Assembly: GCA_028709985.1 (NCBI GenBank)
Contig: JAQUTB010000046.1
Location: forward strand, 1 to 9,037
From: Dethiosulfovibrio sp.
GTDB taxonomy: Bacteria; Synergistota; Synergistia; Synergistales; Dethiosulfovibrionaceae
Length of the DNA stretch: 9,037 bases
Direction: 5' to 3'
Shown: positions 6,126 through 9,037 of the stretch, in pieces
Layout of the letters: each line of letters begins with the position of its first letter
Position numbering within the stretch: the first letter of the stretch is position 1
Program-made: the position numbers and the translations under genes
Notes under the pieces: model-generated
What the model was told of the DNA's origin: nothing
The model's database searches: none
The model's input: only the letters and a program-made list of their open reading frames with translations

Positions 6126-6737
6126 TCAGCGGTAATCCTCCACGTCGAACTCTCGATCCTTAAAGTAGTATTTTCTGTCCTCCTCGGTGATGTACCGGAC
6201 CACCCGGCAGGGATTGCCCACGGCTATGGCGTTGTCCGGTATGTCTCTTGTGACGACGCTCCCGGCGCCGATGACCGCGTTGTGTCCTATGTTGACCCCT
6301 GGATTGACCACCACGTTGCCGCCTATCCACACGTTGTTTCCTATGGTTATGGGGATCCCGTACTCGTAGCCAGATTTTCTGGACTCCGGGTGGATCGGGT
6401 GTCCGGCGGTGTAGATCGCCACGTTAGGGGCCAGCATCACGTTGTTTCCTATCGTCACCTTTGCCACGTCCAAAACGATGCAGTTGTAGTTGGCGTAGAA
6501 ATCGTCTCCTATCTCTATGTTGCTGCCGTAGTCGCACCTGAAGGGCGGCTCGATATAGGCGTTTTTTCCGACCTTGCCCAGGATCCTGCCGATAAGCTCC
6601 GTCCTTTTGGCGAAATCCTCCGGCTCGGATAGGTTAAACTCCTGAACCAGCTTCCTCGCTTTCAGCCTTTCCTCCGCCAATCCGTCCATCCAAGCTTTGT
6701 AGGGCAGCCCCGCGAGCATCCTTTCCCTCTGATCCAC
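6126..6737 (-). CDS. Sugar O-acetyltransferase, maltose/galactoside acetyltransferase (LbH) family
   Basis: Members transfer acetyl from acetyl-CoA to a sugar hydroxyl as cytoplasmic trimers. Residues 1-50 form the Mac-type N-terminal helical domain (RERMLAGLPYKAW). From about 60 to 185 there is a left-handed beta-helix of hexapeptide repeats (IEIGDD, VTIGNNV, ITIGNNVWIGG, AVIGAGS). The catalytic His is His113 in TAGHPIHPESR, and the CoA-side GNPCRVVRYI motif is near the C-terminus. Length (203) is normal. I prefer the GTG at 6737 over the upstream GTG at 6746: GAGGTG sits six bases before it, whereas the upstream codon overlaps that Shine-Dalgarno site. It follows the iclR stop by 20 bases. 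A sugar acetyltransferase beside an isomerase-like protein suggests carbohydrate handling or detoxification, but the acceptor is unknown. Confidence 0.9.
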   Translation of the reverse strand: MDQRERMLAGLPYKAWMDGLAEERLKARKLVQEFNLSEPEDFAKRTELIGRILGKVGKNAYIEPPFRCDYGSNIEIGDDFYANYNCIVLDVAKVTIGNNVMLAPNVAIYTAGHPIHPESRKSGYEYGIPITIGNNVWIGGNVVVNPGVNIGHNAVIGAGSVVTRDIPDNAIAVGNPCRVVRYITEEDRKYYFKDREFDVEDYR

Positions 6738-6757
6738 GAAACTCACCTCTTTTTCAA

Positions 6758-7537
6758 CTAGGATATATTTTGAGATATCTCCGCCGCCGCCTGGATCACT
6801 ATTTTCGCCAGCGGCTCTACCGTGTCCTCGAACTTCTGTTTGGGCCCTGACAGTATGAGCCCCGCTATAAGCTCTCCCCTGGGAGAGAGGATCGGGGCCC
6901 CTATGGCGGTCCCTCCTGGGTCTATCTCCTCTATGCTCACAGAGTAGCCCCTTTTCCTCACTTTAGCTAGCTCCTCCCTGAGTCGAACCGAGTCCACCAA
7001 TGTGTTTGGCGTAAAGGGCTTTAGCGTCTGGCTTAAAACCCACTCTCGAAAGGTGTCCCGGCAGTAGGCCAGGAGGACCTTTCCCATGGCTCCTGCGTAG
7101 ATCGGCAATTCTCCGCCTACGGAGAAGGAGAACTTTATGGCCTTAGGGGACTCCACTATATGGATGCACCGTGCGACCTCTCCGTCGGATATCGCCAAGA
7201 CAGTGGTCTCGCCGGTCTGTTCCACCAGCTTTCTCATGGGGAGATCGCTCTGTATCACAAGTTCCTGCCTCAGCCTCCAGTCGTTTGCGAAGACCAGGAG
7301 CTTGGTGCCTATCCTATAACGACGGCTTTTAGGATCCTGGAGTACCCATCCTTCCTCCTCCAGAGAGGTCAGTATCCTGTGTACCGTGCTCTTTGGGATG
7401 TCCGTCATCTCCGATAGGTCCTTGAGGTCCACCTCTTCCTTGGCGGAGAAAAGGGCCTCCAGAAGTCGGAGCACCTTTGTTGTCAGGTTGCTGTTCATCT
7501 CTCTGCACTCACTCCCTTCGCTTTTGCCGATTCTCAT
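6758..7537 (-). CDS. IclR-family transcriptional regulator
   Basis: The 259-residue protein has the standard IclR layout. A winged helix-turn-helix covers about 18-75 (VDLKDLSEMTDIPKSTVHRI, recognition helix around 48-56, wing around PKSRRYRIG). A GAF-like effector domain covers about 85-255, with YAGAMGKVLLAY and GYSVSIEEIDPGGTAIGAPI. IclR proteins usually bind small carboxylate-type metabolites and regulate neighbouring catabolic genes. The start is uncertain: ATG at 7537 gives a 13-residue charged extension, while ATG at 7498 begins MNSNLTTKVLRLLEALF, closer to the usual IclR start; neither has a strong Shine-Dalgarno. It is transcribed divergently from the M20 amidohydrolase across 133 bases that hold a perfect palindrome, its likely binding site. 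It leads a minus-strand unit with the acetyltransferase (20-base gap) and the TIM-barrel gene (25-base gap). Confidence 0.92.
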   Translation of the reverse strand: MRIGKSEGSECREMNSNLTTKVLRLLEALFSAKEEVDLKDLSEMTDIPKSTVHRILTSLEEEGWVLQDPKSRRYRIGTKLLVFANDWRLRQELVIQSDLPMRKLVEQTGETTVLAISDGEVARCIHIVESPKAIKFSFSVGGELPIYAGAMGKVLLAYCRDTFREWVLSQTLKPFTPNTLVDSVRLREELAKVRKRGYSVSIEEIDPGGTAIGAPILSPRGELIAGLILSGPKQKFEDTVEPLAKIVIQAAAEISQNIS

Positions 7538-7586
7538 TTTAACACTTTCGTCATCCCTTTTACCGAAGAGACGCTCTAAAGCGCAA

Positions 7587-7614
7587 TTGACAGAATCAGT
7601 GGATTTGCTAAACT
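7587..7614 (+). promoter_or_regulatory. Promoter of the M20 amidohydrolase operon
   Basis: A perfect -35 TTGACA at 7587-7592 is followed after 16 bases by TAAACT at 7609-7614 (4 of 6), with the extended -10 element TG at 7606-7607. Transcription would start near 7621, giving a leader of about 50 bases before the TTG start at 7671. No equally good minus-strand promoter for the iclR unit was found; TTGCGC with TAAAAG at 18-base spacing is a weak candidate. Confidence 0.65.
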
Positions 7615-7620
7615 AGCAAA
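7604..7620 (+). promoter_or_regulatory. Palindromic operator, likely IclR-family binding site
   Basis: TTTGCTA at 7604-7610 and TAGCAAA at 7614-7620 form a perfect 7-3-7 inverted repeat with AAC in the centre. It completely covers the -10 element of the amidohydrolase promoter, the placement expected for repression. A shorter inverted repeat, CGCT-4-AGCG at 7572-7583, lies just upstream of the -35. Assignment to the adjacent iclR gene rests on proximity and symmetry. Confidence 0.6.
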
Positions 7621-7670
7621 ACGAGATAAATATCCCATTCTAAGGAATAGTATGCAAAGGGGGCGGTCGA

Positions 7671-8903
7671 TTGAGGGGGATTTCGGAAAAAAGGATGGAG
7701 AGGGAGCTAGAAGAACTAGGGGGCTTCGGTAGAGACGGTTCCGGGGGGATAACCAGGCTGTCGTACTCGCCCAGCTACGTTGAGGCGGCTTTATGGCTTA
7801 TAGGTCGTTTCAGGGAGTTAGGTCTAAAGGTGTTCTGCGATGGAATAGGGAACATCTTCGGTGTTCTGCCTGGTGAAGGGGATTCTATTTTTCTCTCTGG
7901 ATCCCATCTGGATACGGTCAAATCTGGAGGGGTCTTCGACGGCGCTGCGGGGATTATAGTCGCCATGGAGGCCGTCAGGATAGTTAAGGAGCAGGGGATA
8001 ACCCCCCACTCAAACACGGTGGTGGCAGCCTTCGTCGAGGAGGAAGGGGCGTCGTTTCAGGCTGCGTTGGTGGGAAGCGCCTACCTCTCCGGCAGGCTGA
8101 CGGACGAGAAAATGACCTCCCTGATCGACGACGATGGACGGAACATAGGCGATGTGGCCCGGGATTTCTGCGACAGGATATCTCCATATCTGGACGGTTT
8201 CTACCCTCTAGGGATTCCGTCCAGGGCGGTGGAGGTCCACATCGAACAGGGGGCCAGGCTGGATCGATCTGGAATGGACTTCTGTATCCCTCCTGCCATA
8301 GTCGGAACCTCCATGACCGAGGTCGAGATGACAGGGGAGATGAACCACGCAGGGACGACCCCCATGGATATCAGGCGGGATCCTTTCAGGGGAACGGTGG
8401 AGGTGGCCTCCCGGCTGAACGGCCACGTCAAAAAATTTCCCGGCGCCGTAGGGACGATAGGCCGGGTGATACTGGACCCTAACGTGGCCAACGTCGTGCC
8501 GGGAAAGGTGACCTTCTCCCTGGACATAAGAGGGCCTGTTGGAGAGGACCTTAAAAAGCTGATAGACCTGGTGATAGCCGATTGTCACTGCGTTGCGGAG
8601 GAAATGGATCTTGGCGTGAGGATCAAGGGAGGGCACAGCGAGCCCCCTACCGATCTGGACCCCATCCTCAGAAAGAGGATCTCCGAGGCGATGGATAAAA
8701 GGGGCTGGAGCTGGGAGGAGTTTCCCAGCGGCGCAGGACACGACGCCATCAATTTAGCCTTGATCTGCCCAACCGCCATGATATTCGTCCCCAGCAAAGG
8801 AGGACGAAGTCACTGTCCTGAGGAGTGGACCGAAACAGCCAGCCTGGCCAAGGCGGCTCAGGTATTGGCCGATCTTATTGTAGACGAGAAAGGTGTGAAG
8901 TAA
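7671..8903 (+). CDS. M20 family Zn-dependent amidohydrolase (N-carbamoyl-amino-acid hydrolase / allantoate amidohydrolase type)
   Basis: This 410-residue enzyme belongs to the hydantoinase/carbamoylase branch of peptidase family M20, which hydrolyses N-carbamoyl-L-amino acids, allantoate, ureidoglycolate or beta-ureidopropionate with two metal ions. Metal and catalytic residues are intact: His79 and Asp81 in GSHLDT, bridging Asp90 in GGVFDGA, the Glu pair 123-124 in FVEEEGASF, His190 in VEVHIEQG, His226 in NHAGTTPM of the lid/dimerisation domain (about 212-325), SGAGHDA at 353-359, and terminal ligand His381 in GGRSHCPEEW. A TTG start at 7671 is used because AGGGGG lies seven bases before it and the family motif ISEKRMERELEEL begins at once; the in-frame ATG at 7695 would remove part of that conserved helix. 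It is followed with no gap by a permease gene, and an IclR regulator lies upstream. The true substrate cannot be told from sequence. Confidence 0.9.
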   Translation: MRGISEKRMERELEELGGFGRDGSGGITRLSYSPSYVEAALWLIGRFRELGLKVFCDGIGNIFGVLPGEGDSIFLSGSHLDTVKSGGVFDGAAGIIVAMEAVRIVKEQGITPHSNTVVAAFVEEEGASFQAALVGSAYLSGRLTDEKMTSLIDDDGRNIGDVARDFCDRISPYLDGFYPLGIPSRAVEVHIEQGARLDRSGMDFCIPPAIVGTSMTEVEMTGEMNHAGTTPMDIRRDPFRGTVEVASRLNGHVKKFPGAVGTIGRVILDPNVANVVPGKVTFSLDIRGPVGEDLKKLIDLVIADCHCVAEEMDLGVRIKGGHSEPPTDLDPILRKRISEAMDKRGWSWEEFPSGAGHDAINLALICPTAMIFVPSKGGRSHCPEEWTETASLAKAAQVLADLIVDEKGVK

Positions 8904-9037
8904 ATGACAGGCAAACGTTGGTACGAGAGGATTCCAAATCCATTTGTATTGCTTTTTATCATCATAATAGCGGTAGGTCTACTGACTTACATAATCCCTG
9001 CAGGGGAGTTCGAGAGGGTCAACGTAGGAGGCCGAAT
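8904..9037 (+). CDS. YfcC/DcuC-like membrane permease, N-terminal fragment
   Basis: The ATG directly follows the TAA of the amidohydrolase, with AAAGGTG 8 bases upstream, so the two genes are co-transcribed and probably coupled. The 44 residues in the window show a short basic N-terminus, a first transmembrane segment (about 14-31, rich in Ile, Leu and Val), and the motif LTYIIPAGEFER, typical of the first periplasmic turn of YfcC-type members of the ion transporter superfamily. AbgT-family transporters, which also pair with M20 amidohydrolases, are the main alternative, but their N-terminus lacks this PAGEF motif. The gene runs out of the window, so family and integrity rest on the N-terminus only. 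It probably imports the substrate of the amidohydrolase. Confidence 0.72.
   Translation, partial: MTGKRWYERIPNPFVLLFIIIIAVGLLTYIIPAGEFERVNVGGR

Noticed and set aside
6084..6632. 182-codon plus-strand open frame opposite the acetyltransferase
   Set aside because: It lies antisense to the hexapeptide-repeat gene. The Val/Asp/His-rich repeats in its translation are the mirror of the repeat codons on the other strand.

Overview
The window reads as a chromosomal segment of an anaerobic, amino-acid-using bacterium. The gene content (aminotransferase, ornithine-cyclodeaminase-family enzyme, carbamoylase-type M20 amidohydrolase, YfcC-like permease), the frequent AGG and ATA codons, the moderately high GC and the strong purine-rich Shine-Dalgarno sites fit a Synergistota member such as a Dethiosulfovibrio relative. 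That placement is inference; no rRNA or other marker gene is present.

Left block (+ strand, 1-3620): the 3' end of a ybaK-type Cys-tRNA(Pro) deacylase overlaps by ATGA an exported NodB-fold polysaccharide deacetylase. A 203-bp gap follows with a candidate promoter, a small hairpin and a long, bulged, roughly 30-bp hairpin ending in a U-tract. Next come two genes overlapping by ATGA: a PLP aminotransferase and an ornithine cyclodeaminase/mu-crystallin family enzyme, probably one amino-acid pathway unit. They are closed by a perfect 15-bp-stem hairpin.

Middle (3626-5136): a gene with its own promoter encodes an AlbA_2/Schlafen-type DNA-binding plus GHKL ATP-binding protein. Its stop codon lies inside the left edge of a decayed second copy of the polysaccharide deacetylase 3' end. 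This remnant, about 89% identical by hand count, carries two in-frame stops and an in-frame 180-bp internal deletion whose ends match an 8-bp direct repeat in the intact gene. It is not part of any normal gene model and is the clearest unexpected structure in the window.

Right block (5102-9037): a three-gene minus-strand cluster (IclR regulator, sugar O-acetyltransferase, TIM-barrel sugar isomerase-like protein) faces away from a plus-strand pair (M20 carbamoylase/allantoate-amidohydrolase-type enzyme and the start of a YfcC/DcuC-like permease). The 133-bp divergent intergenic region has a TTGACA/extended -10 promoter whose -10 element is covered by a perfect 7-3-7 palindrome, a strong candidate operator for the IclR protein. 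The simplest reading is that IclR controls uptake and hydrolysis of an N-carbamoyl or ureido amino-acid-like substrate, and possibly its own cluster.

No CRISPR array, tRNA, rRNA, transposase or integrase was seen, and no gap between genes exceeds about 205 bases. I found no convincing new multi-gene system. The best leads are the deacetylase remnant, the structured RNA ahead of the aminotransferase, and the palindromic operator.
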